Assembly (NCBI GenBank): GCA_900708905.1
Contig: CAADRB010000001.1
Coordinates: 2,397,831-2,461,830 of the forward strand
Reading direction: 5' to 3'
DNA from: Hymenolepis diminuta
Taxonomy: Eukaryota; Platyhelminthes; Cestoda; Cyclophyllidea; Hymenolepididae
Length of the DNA: 64,000 nucleotides
The translations under genes and the position numbers were made by a program. The notes beneath the pieces were generated by a model that saw only the letters and a program-made list of their open reading frames with translations, was not told where the DNA came from and ran no database searches. Below, piece after piece: positions 52,801-63,145 of the stretch. Each line of letters starts with the position of its first letter. Position 1 is the stretch's first letter.

Positions 52801-55800
52801 AAAGTGTTTGTTACAAAACAGGATAGTAATCGCCAATTAATTGAAATGAAAACATTTAGAGAAAATGGAATGCTATAATTGCATACATAGAAAAGCAAAA
52901 AAAAATCAATTTCGGGTTGAAATAATTTCTTAAACAACATATCAGCTACCGTTCACTGATAACAAACAATAATTGATACATCGCAATCAGTAGCAATAAA
53001 TAAAATAAAACTCCTAATTTTAATCTTTTCACTAAGAATTAACTTTTTCAAAGCACTCTATTAAAACCAGTTGAAAAGATTTTTCATTAAAAAATAATGT
53101 CATGATATGCTAAGACTGCAAGCTGTTGAATATCATGTCAGATCATTGTGCCTTCTCAGCCATTAGAGAAAAAATGATTTGAGGTGGGTAGATACACCAT
53201 CATGATTCAAAATTGCCAATAAGCACCGAACTTCGTTTACAAGCGTTTGCCGCAATCCAGAGGACGAATCATGAAATTTTAATTTTGGAACACAAACTAC
53301 CTATTTAGTGAATACTTTACAACTCGAATCCAAACCTGAAACGAAGTAAGACTCCACAATACCTTGATGTAATCAGTAATCTTAGTGTTGGACAACAGAA
53401 GAGGTAATGGACTGACGTATTAAAGAGACTGTATAGAATGTACTCGATCTCTGTTTTATAGACTTCAGCACAACTTCATAAGCGCAAATGATATGCTGAT
53501 CATTGTCACTTATCAGAAAACAAGCATTTTAGATGTCATCAACCATCAAACGTTGTTAACCCTCCTTCTTCTTAGGGTCAGATGGGTTGCCAGATCTAAG
53601 GTGGTCAGCGGAACCAGTGGCAAATGGCATAAGTACTTTTCTAAATTTGGATTAATTAAAGAAGGACGGAACAAAAAGTAGTTGAGATGTAGAGCTATTC
53701 GAATTTCTTAGAGATATAAGGATATTCAATTAAAACACTACATCGAACGAAACCAAGGAAGCTAAGTATAGCGGTTCCTTTAATATAGAATGTGCATTAT
53801 CTATTTTTACTCTTATTAGTCCTTTCAAGTCCTTGTCAAAAGAGGACAATAATTCCTTGTCACACGAATGTCAGAACGTGCGATAGTGTTTACAGGACAT
53901 AGAATTTGCCACTTGACATTTTACAAATACATGGGCACAGTATATTTAGGAGGGGAGGAAGGAATCAAACAAGAAGAACTGACTTCTTTTCTCTACCTCT
54001 AACACATGCCTCCTCCCACCTACCCTGTTGGCACTCCCAGTATTTTTGTCTTTATGAAAATATAAACAAAAATTCAAGATTTGTTAATATAAAGACGTTC
54101 CCATTTGATGAGAAACTTTCGTTTGATTAGGGAAGAGAAACGATGACAAAACTGGGTCAAATTTTCATGTTCCTGTAGAATTCACCAATTGTTGAATGAA
54201 CATGATTTAAATTAGCCTCTTTGTCAAGGGATGTTTTCAATATTAGAAGAATTGTTTATTTTATTTTTCAAAAAGCGCACCTTTTTCACATTTATGACGA
54301 GTAGTGGGTTTTAATTAAGATATTAATCTGTATTTTAGTAAAATGAACCATGAAGCTCTTCATTTTCTCTCAGATTAAAAAACGAAATAACAAACTGTAA
54401 TTGGCAACCACTTTTCAATCAGTCTGTGGGAATATTCTTTTCGATAATACTAAAACCAGTAAAAGTTTACTTCCTTGTGTATTTGCAAGGCAAACGTCCC
54501 AGCGACTATTACACACATATATAGGTAATTACCGTACCGTAATTTGCCTAATCGGGCTGGTGGGTTTCGAAAGCATGGTTATCAAATTACCAAACACTAA
54601 ATATGAAACACTCACATTAAAAATTTCTCGGTAATTGACAATAAATCTGTTGAAACGTTCGACTCTATTAAAAATATCTATTTAAATTTTTAATTATTTA
54701 CTAAATTTTAGATTTGAGAATGAATTCTTTCACTCTCGAGGCATTTGAATTTTGAAAAAACCTGAAAAGTATTATTCCATTGAAAACCTAACAAGTTAAT
54801 TACCAAGATTTTGCTATTCAGGACAGAATCTCTTCTTTTTGACAGGTTTTTGAAATCTGTACAGAACTTTAAAGAAGCATTATGCAGTGTTGAAATAAGA
54901 ATATACGAGATTAACTGTAGGCAAATAGATTCAGCCCAAATGAGCTTTTATGAGACCACAAACTTGTAATAAGGGTAAAAGAAGGAAATTAGAGTTTCAA
55001 AATCTTTGATAAATTCTGCGTTGAAAGAATGACAGATATTTTCACAAAGACATTCCAGTAATGTTTTTGTCGTGGTCAAAACAAAATTCATAACCAGACA
55101 GCCACAACCAGTTAACAACAGGTTACTATCGTTCTGTGCACACACAGCCTATCAAAAAAGGAATGATGGATGTTACGTGTGTGACTGCACAAACTGCTAG
55201 CTTTGAGGCATTTGTTAAGTTTCGAAAACTATGTTTGTTTAGCCGGTTCAAAAAATGAGGAGATATGACCATAAAGTCATCTAAATATACATTAAGCAGT
55301 TCATCTTAATAAAATTAGGATGTTTTTAAAATAAAATATCAACGGAAAGGCCATTCAACTCCATATTTTGTTTGAAAACAGTAATACAACAATGTGATGG
55401 GCATAAGCATACAGATTGACTAGAGAACAGCATTGAAAAAACCATTCTATTGCAATCGCCTTGAGTGAACCCCGCTTATCGGACTCTGCCAAGTTAAAAA
55501 AGGCATAGTCTGCATCAAACCTTTGACTCCCAGCTTGAACCGGTTAACGCTCTGAGGAAATAAAACCGAGAGAAGTGCAAATATACAATCTACGTATCTG
55601 TGTAATTTGAGATATTTGCTTTCTTCCGTCATAAAAAAGTTAGAACTGGACAATGAAATAAAAAGCAAACCAGCTCTTCTCTCAAGAAAACGGAAATCCG
55701 ATGCACTCATTCACCAGAAAGTAAACTTCAAGAATCCTGACGATAAAAGGAACGAAAAGTTGCTAATTACAACTGAAACATCCGAGGTATCTTGACTTCA

Positions 55801-58800
55801 CAAGAACGCAATCCTCAAATTTGCCTTGCCTCTCCCTTTGGTATTTATAATATTGGAAGCCTCTTATAACTCCATGTCCAAATCTTCCATTTTAATATAA
55901 ACAGTAACTGACCTTTTCTTAATCTAATCGACTAAATATTTATTAAATCTTCTCTCTGACTCTCATACAGTTAACTCAAAACACAAAGGAATGAGGATGT
56001 ACCTCAGTTAAATGTATAGTTGACCTTCCGATAACCACGATATATAATGGAATAGGACATATAATCTTCAATATTCAAAATATATAATCAAAATCATAGA
56101 GGAAGAGTAGATGAAATTTTCCAGTAAGATATACAATGATAGAGAAGAACCAGGGAGCACCATCGGTGTTTTAATGAAAGAAGAAAATAGAACTGAAACT
56201 TACGCGGTCGAAGTCGAAGAAACATTTGAATGAATTGGTGCAACCCGTTGATTTCGCAGAGCCAAGCTTCGATCCAACTGATCTCGCATCTCTTTCAGCA
56301 TTTCCAACTAAAAAATGCATAAAATAAGTAGAATGCACAAAATGATGTAAAATAGTAGAGAAAAATGATTAATTATACACGTTTGCAAGCTCTTTTCTAG
56401 AAAAAATTGCTCACCACCATTAAAATATCATGAAAACGACATTAATTAGAGTAAACTGAATTTGAAATGAGATGATCGAGCATATTAATCAGTGCAAAGT
56501 TATCTAACTGCTGTTTTTAATTAGGGCATTGATAATAGGTCATTTCCGTAATGTTTCGAGCCTAGTAATAGAATCTTGGGATTCATTATATCAATATATT
56601 GTCTGGTAGTAGTTGCAGTAATAGAAAACCTACCAACTTCTTTATATCTAACTGAACTCACTGTTGAATCCACGTCCATTTCTTCCCAACTGCTGCATTG
56701 GTTGGTGTTGTTGTTAGAGGATGCAGGTTTTGTTGCCATTAGAATCCGATCAGAACCTTCAAAAAGAAAAGAGATCGAAAACAACAGCTTAACTGCACGC
56801 ATATTTATGATGTAAAGCAATGTTAAAATCACTTGACAGTTATAAAACAACTAGACAGTGTAATATATTAGAGACTAATTATAAAAAACACGGAATAACC
56901 ACGGATAACACATCTTGCCTCGATTATATTTTATAATATTTTGACAGGTTATAACTGCGGGGGACGTTTACAAACGTCAAAGGCAGAGGCCAAGAAAGGA
57001 GTTAAAATTTCCAGAATCCAGGCGTTTGGATATCACAAACAATTACGTGAATTTCTTATCTGGAGATGTAAACAACATAGCAAAGTTAAGAATGCCTGTG
57101 GATAAAGCATTTAGAAAAAATGTGTAGTTCTCATTTCACGACATTGAAAGTCGTCGATCTATTAGGGGGAAAAAAGAACACTCAGACACTTATAGCACTT
57201 CCTTTTAACAATTCTAACCTCTTTCAAGCGCGTTCACAAACTCTTAAAGTGAACATAACTACATTCTGACCAGAACTGGAGAAATTGTGCTTTAAAAGGG
57301 GAATTATTTATAGTAGACCTTAACTAAAATAAACATTTCATTAGTAGTTCAATACCGTAAATACTAGGGTTAGCGTAATTGCATTTGCTAAGTGAGCTAT
57401 GAATATGTGTTAAATACCGGAACAAAGCGCAAATGTGTACACTTACCAATAATCTCCTTTCTAAAGCTCTTTTATATTTGTAAGAATAACAAGTACTAAT
57501 CGGTCGGTAAGGTTACATATAGTTGTTCTACATATGAGCTCTCAACTTAGAACAAAAAGGAGAACTCTTAAATATAAAGTAGCATTTAAGTGTTCACAGA
57601 AAAAGAAGCCTTTAGAGTTCCAAATTGGCCCACAGCAAACAGGAAAAATACGATTTTCATTATTAGGGAGCAAATGAAATAGATTTACAGCAAGTACATG
57701 ACAAAAGAGAGGGGATAGAAAAGATGTTAAGAGTAACGTCAAGGCGTCAAATAATCTAACTTTATTTCATTTTCGGATTCAATTCGTAGAAGATTTACGG
57801 AATGGCCAGTTAACATTCCAAAATTCAAATGTCATAACTCATTCCCCGGATTATAAAACGAATTCCTGTCCATGATGTCTAATGCTTATTGAGCGGTTAT
57901 TTAATTATGATGGTCGGTTTTGTCACCTCAAAAAAAAGATTTTTCCTTAAAAATTTTAAGAAACCAGAAAAACTGTACATGATATCAATACGTTTTCACA
58001 ATCTAATATATCGGAGCTGAGATAGCCCAAAATTTGAGCCTTTAATTTTAGAGGAATGGTTAAATTAACTCGACTTGAATGGTATTATTCATATCATAAA
58101 ATATCTCCTATTAATCGTGACCATATTAATATTAAACTTATTTATTACTCTTATATAATTAATATTGAAGAGTAACTTAATTCTCAGGAAAAATGCACCG
58201 GGAAAGAAAAGTGACAGCAAGATTGAGGGAAAGGAAAAACATACAACCAGTGCAACGAAGTGTAAAGAAACACAACACTTGTTCAAAATTTGACAAACGT
58301 TGATTAATCGAATCAATTTTCTTTTAAACCATTCATGTCTGAATTCAATTTCGATTTAATACTATGTAATATATATTACTTTAATAAAAAACTTACTTTT
58401 CTGGTCAGATTGAAACTGATTAACCGGTCGAGTGATCGTTGGGGTATTTGAATCAGTAGTGAAGGAGAATGAGAGGGTGTGTGAGTATCCCGCGTTATCT
58501 GAAGAATCCCAGCTTCCACGTTCAACAGAAAATCGTTTGGATGGATTCATATCCCCGTGGCTCATCAGGGAACGACTACGTTGAACACCAGATGCAGAAG
58601 TAGTTGAGGGAACTTCGTGGGCCAGGAGATAACGAGTTTCAACGAGAACTCGAGGTGAGGGTGGGGAAACTGACTCGCCATCGGATTTAAGCTCCACGTG
58701 TTCGACACTTTGACGATTAGAAGAAGTTGCCACTGAAGCAGCGCGGACCACTGTTGTGGATATCTTTGTCGGAAGTTGAGGAGTTCCGGTTGACTTAGTT

Positions 58801-61800
58801 CTCATTGAATGTGAGTTGATCCCATTGTCACGCTAAAAGGAAGCAGAATGCGGATAAATCGCAGACACATAAATAAAGCATTAAGTAAAGGACCAACAAA
58901 TATTCTCAAAGCTAGCGGAGTGCAAATCTTTTATGTGTCCAACTTTCTAAAAGGAAGTCCTTGACAGCAAAATAAACCTTGAAAATTTCTTGGAAATTTT
59001 CGGCTCTGCGAAGGAAATTAGTCAACTTAAAACTTTGCCTAGCTCTAAGAAAATTTCCAATCCAGCTTTTGGGAAATTATAGAACACAGAAAAATCTAAG
59101 TTAAATGTTAATTAAATCAGCCTTTTTTCAAGAGTTGATTATGGTTCGACACTGTGCTCAATAAAGATAGCCATGCTGTTGAATTCCAAATCAGTTCACA
59201 ACTTTGTGGCCTTGAATAAATGAAAAATTTTTTAACCACAAAAAATTTCACAATGTTTTCTATTTCAGAAACATCACGAATTTGATGTGAATCTGTTCAA
59301 TTTGACACTTTGTAAAATTTAAGATAATGTAATCGAGCAGCATTTAGCAATGAGGTAATACGAGCAGAGAACCCTTACGTGAACGATATTTAACATCATT
59401 AGACCTACTGTCCCATACAAACTTTGCCCAATTTTAACTCAGTAAAACTCAAGTTCACCTTAATTATTTGTGGTTATACAATTCTGTCATAAATCTGGTT
59501 AAATACAATTCCATACTTCATTCTCTTCTTGATCTTCATCTCGTTACTAGATTTATCGTCTCCAGAAAATAGCTCTTGATTGACCAAAAAATAATTCATA
59601 GGTTGGTTCCGATTTTGGTAATGAGACACATCGGTCTTACGAACATTTCCGAACCATTTCAGTAACATGAGTTGTCTAATATTTCAGTCTCAGTTTTTGG
59701 TCATTCCACATTTCAGCAAGGAAAAATGATGCAGAATGTGAAAAACCACACCTACAATTAGTTAAATACTATTTAATGTATCAGCTTGTAACAGAAGTTT
59801 TGTCCATTTTTAAATTTTAATTAAAGTGAAAATGTCAAAAATAAGTCTATTTAGTGTTCAACATAGTCACCATTTTTATTAATTACATCTTCCCATCTTG
59901 CCTCAAGCTGAGCCAAATTCTTCAGCAAGATTTTTGGTTGCTCTTGAAGTGTGGGGTCTGGCATTGTCATGGTGCAGAATTACTCCTTTTCGATTCATCA
60001 AAGAAGGCCGTTTTTCTTGTAAAACTGCTTTTAAACGAGTTAGTTGCTGACAGTAAACTTCAAATGTTATTGTTTAATGGTCACCCAATAGTTCATAATA
60101 AACAGTTCCCTTCAAATCCCACCATACACACAAAAGAATTTTTTTCGGATGCAGTCCACTTCTCGGTTTGGAAATAGAATTGGCTTTGGACCACGCCTAA
60201 CATTGTTTGTAAGGATCTACTTCTCGTCGTTGTCAGTTATGATTCGGTCTAAAAAAGGTGCCTGAAGTTCAGNNNNNNNNNNNNNNNNNNNNNNNNNNNN
60301 NNNNNNNNNNNNNNNNNNNNNNNNNNNNNNNNNNNNNNNNNNNNNNNNNNNNNNNNNNNNNNNNNNNNNNNNNNNNNNNNNNNNNNNNNNNNNNNNNNNN
60401 NNNNNNNNNNNNNNNNNNNNNNNNNNNNNNNNNNNNNNNNNNNNGGATTCTCATCAGTGGCAACTTTCTATTGTTCAGAATTGTGTTTTTTGAGCATCCT
60501 GTCCTCGGTTCACCTTTCAGGCCGAAGTCATCCTTTTTGAAACGTGAAAACCATCTTCTTCAGGTCTTTGCATTCACAACATCATTCCCATAAGTGTTTT
60601 TGAGTGTTTTTGCTGCTGAACTTGCCGTATTTCCTTTATGAAATTCAAATAGTAAAATATGCCTCATATGCTCTTTATTTGAAGTGCACATTGAGGCTAG
60701 AAATAGTTATTGATAACGATAATTATCATACAATCTGAAAGAGGAAATAATATTTTATCAATTACCACAGAGAAGCATATAACATTAAAAAGGTAAATTG
60801 AAGTAATCGTGCCCTGAACATATAGCTTAAACATTGGACAGAACTTCTATTACAACGCGATAATTATATTAATAAAACGAAATCGCCATATGAGCGGTAG
60901 GGATATGATTACTCATTCTCTAACATCAGACCTTAACTTAATTCACTATAAGATGTCAAAGTCTTGGATGCATCATGAAAATAAGATACACAGAATGTTG
61001 ACAACCATTTCCGCTATGGAATCAAATGGAACATTTTCAGTGAACATGAATGAAATTAACTGGCCTTTGGATTATCGATTACTTGAAACCCCAGGTAAGA
61101 TAGACTAATCAGGTAGCCATTATTTCCCTTCGATTCCAATCTATATAAAATTGCATATTCTTATTAGACACATCAAGGTTTGAAGTGTGGTTCTTCTCTC
61201 TACTGAATCTGAATGAACAGAAACCACAGCATTACCTTAGTGGGTACCTAGAAATATCGCTGGCAACATAGAATTGCACCATTTTCCGAGCTGACACTCC
61301 AAATGTAGCGATCTACAGATCATATAGCAGTGATTTCGTTCATAATGATTTTAAAATTCTTGACATCACTAAGTGTGGCGCAGTGAAAAGTTTTATGAAA
61401 GAACTACCAATAAACTGCACATGAAGTAAGTCAGTGTTGTTGACATATTGAATGACATTGGTACGATTACTCATATTGTGATTTCCATCACCTCCGAAAG
61501 CTGACGCTAATACCGGACATTCACACACTCACGCCCACAGCGAATTAGCAACTCAAATGAGTAGGGGAAACACTCACTCACTTGCACAAGCCTAATTCAA
61601 TTGGGTCGAACAGAAAATTCTGATGAGTCATTCTGTGTATGTGGTATCGGCCCACAGAGTTGTGCAATCAAACAAGAGAAGGCTATCCTGAGAATTCTCT
61701 AAGAATCTATGAGATTCACGAAGTTTTAAAGCGCATTAGTGGGAAAAAATTGCTGCTGAAAGCTTCAATTCTGAAAGCAACCGTTTTAATGGGCTAGCGG

Positions 61801-63145
61801 TATAAATGTATTGAACTTCAAAGTACAGCTCAGTGGCATATAAAAGCCACTGCTTTGCCTTTGAAAAAAGAATGCTTTCATTAAGTAAAGCTTATAAAAT
61901 CTAGATTTGAATCAGAAAAATCAGACGGTTGAAATGCAGTTTAGGGACAAAAGTTCATTTTTTTCTAATATTTAGGAATTATTAGATAGTACTAAGTATT
62001 CATATAAAGTATAATCGAGACATCGTTTTCTTATGTATAAATTTACCGTGATTGAGTTGATAGGAATTCATTTGTTAAGAATATTTTCATGAAGGAAATC
62101 TCGATAGGTTCTGACAATCAGTAAACTAAGAACGGCTTTAATAGATATTTGGTTGATTTGCAACATATTCAATGCATAATTGATAAATTATACGTTACAT
62201 ATGATACATCTGAAATAATATCTGCGCAGAAAGAAAGGTTGTTCAATTAGTCTATTCACTGCAACTTATGACTGGTGGCTGAGCAACAGCAAAGATGACC
62301 TTGTTGAAGTTTTCGCTGACCTTTTTAATCAATGTAGGCATGTAGCAGTAATAATTTATCTCGCATCTATCAACAGAACATAAGCAAATGTAGTAATTAC
62401 CTAATCTGTATTTTAAAAAATATGTTACAAGTTACTGATAGCAATCTTGAAACTTCTGACCAACGAAAGTAACCGATAGAAAGCTCAATAAGTCTGTACT
62501 TTTTAAACAGAACAGAACGTTTATTCCGTTGGCCCTAATAGCTGTCGTCGTGTCGCCTTACTGTGTATCCCAGGCACAAGTCAATAAATAGTGGACTAAA
62601 CGGCGGACCAACCGACTAACTATCTGACCGATTGACCTCGATTTACAGCTCTGGGTCTAACGCGGACGTACATTATGCTCTGTTCAGACATGTCCTCAAA
62701 TCCGGGACAGGACAGGAGGCCACGAGAGAATATTAATTTCGCGCGGTGCTGCCCCACAGAGAACGATTTAGTCTAAATAAAAAAATTCACTTACTATAAA
62801 AGCGGATGAAGTTCCAACTGTAGTATTACTCCTCACTAACGATTGTCCATTTCGTTTGCGGAGATCCTTAGCAGGAACGGCGGCGGCAACACAACCTAAA
62901 CCGAGGTTTCGTGCCAGAGTTAAACGAACTTCAGAACCGGCTAAACTGACTAGTCGAGCAGCTGCGTCTTGAGATAAACCTCGTGTTTCCTTTCCATCGA
63001 CTGCGAGAATACGATCTCCAGGTGCGATCACCGGTTGCGGAGGTTGTTCGGTGGAAGATTCGTGACTGAGCCAACGAGCTTGAGATGCTCCGCCACCCTG
63101 AGCTACGGATTTAACGTAGATTCCCAAATCACTTCCGTCTTCTGA
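49632..63145 (-). CDS. 3' portion of a multi-exon PDZ scaffold gene, probably afadin/canoe homologue (seven exons in window)
   Basis: Seven exons chain with matching phases and GT-AG borders: 62795-63145, 58397-58832, 56662-56756, 56204-56307, 52363-52489, 51391-51575 and 49632-49842. They total 1509 nt, or about 502 aa plus stop. The first exon encodes most of a PDZ domain: LGIYVKSV plus GG (carboxylate-loop side), then GDRILAVDG, then GLSQDAAARLV and VRLTLAR. Spacing from GLSQ to the last strand equals that of afadin (GLSQERAAEL...). Afadin links nectins and Ras/Rap signalling to actin at adherens junctions. The downstream part is Ser/Thr-rich and low-complexity, with one short coiled coil. 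The upstream exons (beginning of PDZ; RA, FHA and DIL domains if afadin) lie beyond the right edge. The C-terminal part is shorter than in vertebrate afadin. Neurabin/spinophilin or Par-3 PDZ domains are the main alternatives. Confidence 0.68.
49843..51390 (-). other. Intron of the PDZ gene
   Basis: 1548 nt. A 94-codon minus-strand ORF (50218-50502) is present but does not show family motifs and was not needed for phase continuity. No other feature seen. Confidence 0.55.
51391..51575 (-). CDS. Ser/Arg-rich exon of the PDZ gene (phase 0-2)
   Basis: The acceptor is tttatttttag and the donor is GA|gtgagttg. It is open in phase 0 across 185 nt: SSAFRTTPDRKGIVRSAS, YSPMNYKSSASVDDDSQ, FRTPTESFSSRSGVTRS. 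It has several RxxS/T and S/TP sites (potential kinase targets). No folded domain is seen. Confidence 0.7.
51576..52362 (-). other. Intron of the PDZ gene containing repeat family B
   Basis: 787 nt. It holds the second copy of repeat family B (about 52020-52190). Nothing else is recognised. Confidence 0.5.
52020..52190 (+). repeat. Dispersed repeat family B, copy 2
   Basis: Counterpart of 12790-13010 in the same orientation. The gtcatgaaattgatgatcat block and the ggcttcagaatactc block are in the same order and spacing. It lies inside an intron of the PDZ gene, antisense to it. Confidence 0.35.
52363..52489 (-). CDS. Exon of the PDZ gene (phase 2-0)
   Basis: The acceptor is ggttttttatag. The first base completes an Ala codon. 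The frame reads SDWKPTHSIRRNRDTEDT, then ESPGRTVYPSLGRDKAVWNEE. The donor GAG|gttcgt is weaker than the others but is the only one leaving phase 0, which the next exon needs (its other two frames have early stops). The peptide is charged and probably disordered. Confidence 0.65.
53100..53370 (-). repeat. Dispersed repeat family A, inverted copy in intron
   Basis: The reverse complement begins near 53370 with caaggtattgtggagtctta, then acttcgtttcaggtttggat, matching the 'caaggtatcaaaggatcctgctt' and 'acttcatttgacttttggat' boxes of plus-strand copies. It continues through tccaaaattaaaatttcatg and tcctctggattgcggcaaac, the latter almost identical to tcctctggattgcaacaaac at 44.6 kb. This is one of the clearest pairs of the family. 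Confidence 0.6.
55200..55710 (-). pseudogene. Possible Ty3/Gypsy reverse-transcriptase relic
   Basis: On the minus strand, CFQTKYGVEWPF is followed, after stops and about 20 residues, by LLNVYLDDFMVISPHFLNRL. Gypsy reverse transcriptases have an 'FxTKYGxxEWxxMPFGL' block and a 'VVYLDDILIxS' catalytic box in this order, but about 36 residues apart, so an internal deletion is implied. Stops and frame changes show it is dead. An upstream ORF (55447-55710) contains RYVDCIFAL, which resembles another RT box but may be coincidence. It lies within an intron of the PDZ gene, same strand. Confidence 0.35.
56204..56307 (-). CDS. Coiled-coil exon (phase 0-2)
   Basis: The acceptor is gcattttttag and the donor is gtaagttt. 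The product LEMLKEMRDQLDRSLALRNQ has heptad-like Leu/Met spacing and is the only convincing coiled-coil segment of the predicted protein. It then turns into a Ser/Thr-rich tail (SNVSSTSTA). Only a 354-nt intron separates it from the previous exon. Confidence 0.7.
56662..56756 (-). CDS. Short exon (phase 1-0) with two competing donors
   Basis: The acceptor is tctttttgaag. The first two bases complete a Ser codon from the previous exon. The peptide runs SDRILMATKPASS, then an NNNTN tract, then SSWEEMDVDST. The donor chosen is gtgagt (56661 downward), since it leaves phase 0 and joins the coiled-coil frame of the next exon. A second donor, gtaggt, 28 nt further on (exon end 56634) would change the frame; see findings. 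Confidence 0.65.
56757..58396 (-). other. Intron of the PDZ gene containing repeat family A
   Basis: 1640 nt. A near-complete family A copy occupies about 57700-58040. No coding content is seen in the rest. Confidence 0.55.
57700..58040 (+). repeat. Dispersed repeat family A, near-complete copy in intron
   Basis: It contains gttaagagtaacgtcaagg, aatctaactttatttcattt, attccaaaattcaaatgtca, ccggattataaaacgaattc, aatgcttattgagcgg, gatggtcggttttgtcac and ccagaaaaactgtacatgat, in the order seen at 44.45-44.77 kb. It is antisense to the PDZ gene. Confidence 0.6.
58397..58832 (-). CDS. Ser/Thr-rich linker exon (phase 0-1, 145 codons)
   Basis: The acceptor is cttccttttag and the exon opens RDNGINSHSMRTKSTGTP, in phase with the PDZ exon. 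The donor is gtaagttt after 58397. The peptide is rich in Ser and Thr with SPPSPR and QRSRSLMSHGD segments, typical of a disordered, phosphorylatable linker. No folded domain is visible. The ORF is open across all 436 nt, with sharply higher G+C than the flanking introns. Confidence 0.75.
59851..60667 (-). pseudogene. Mariner-family transposase relic, internally deleted and interrupted by an assembly gap
   Basis: From an ATG at 60665-60667 the frame gives MRHILLFEFHKGNTASSAAK, NTYGNDVVNAKT, a TGA where mariners have Cys, then RRWFSRFKKDDFGLKGEPRT: the N-terminal helix-turn-helix DNA-binding domain. After the N gap, FLDRIITDNDEK holds the first catalytic Asp (60226-60228) with the following Trp codon turned into TAG. 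A frameshift follows, then LLCVWWDLKGTVYYELL and EKRPSLMNRKGVILHHDNAR with the second catalytic Asp (59966-59968). The segment that should carry the third Asp, 34 residues on, is deleted near 59905-59920. The end (RWEDVINKNGDYVEH and stop at 59851) is the mariner C-terminus. The cut-and-paste transposase is therefore inactive. Closest in wording to the cecropia/mauritiana-type mariners. Terminal inverted repeats were not found. Confidence 0.88.
60273..60444. other. Assembly gap (172 N)
   Basis: A run of 172 undetermined bases inside the mariner relic. Any ORF drawn across it is artificial. Position within a repeated element suggests the assembler failed on multiple copies. True gap length is unknown. 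Confidence 0.98.
62510..62765. other. GC-richer, CpG-containing segment beside the PDZ exon
   Basis: This stretch contains many CpG (for example gctgtcgtcgtgtcgcc and aacgcggacgtac) and ends with ttcgcgcggtgctgcccc. It differs from the AT-rich intron around it and shows no ORF. It may be a relic of a GC-rich element such as an LTR end. A smaller similar patch is at 1715-1850 (gcgcggacgtgtgggcgg). Confidence 0.35.
62795..63145 (-). CDS. PDZ exon (phase 0-0, 117 codons)
   Basis: The acceptor is cctttacag and the exon begins at 63145 with SEDGSDLGIYVKSV. The donor is gtaagtg after 62795. It carries PDZ strands from the LGIYVKSV element to the C-terminal VRLTLAR strand. Between GGGAS and GDRIL there is a Ser/Gln/Pro-rich loop of about 20 residues (including STEQPPQPVIAP), clearly longer than the 8-9 residues usual in afadin. 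The first PDZ strand with the GLGF-type loop must be in an upstream exon not in this window. After the domain there is a short Ala/Val stretch, then a basic KDLRKRNGQSLVRS segment. Confidence 0.8.

Larger units (their letters stand above)
52490..56203 (-). other. Large intron of the PDZ gene with transposon debris
   Basis: 3714 nt. Contains an inverted copy of repeat family A (53100-53370) and a possible Gypsy reverse-transcriptase relic (about 55200-55710). ORFs at 52609-52878 (+) and 54401-54634 (+) have no recognisable motifs and are not called. Confidence 0.5.
58833..62794 (-). other. Large intron of the PDZ gene
   Basis: 3962 nt, containing the mariner relic and the assembly gap. A GC-richer segment (about 62510-62765) lies right beside the PDZ exon donor. 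ORFs at 60890-61108 (+) and 61340-61528 (-) show no motif. Confidence 0.55.

Noticed and set aside
52609..52878. 89-codon plus-strand ORF in an intron
   Set aside because: No family motif, no splice context, and antisense to the PDZ gene; likely chance.
55447..55710. RYVDCIFAL as a Penelope-like RT catalytic box
   Set aside because: The second Asp is Cys, there is no flanking RT sequence in frame, and a Gypsy-type YLDD lies further downstream; probably coincidental.
60258..60593. ORFs on both strands crossing the N run
   Set aside because: They are artefacts of translating unknown bases; the real signal is the mariner relic on the minus strand.
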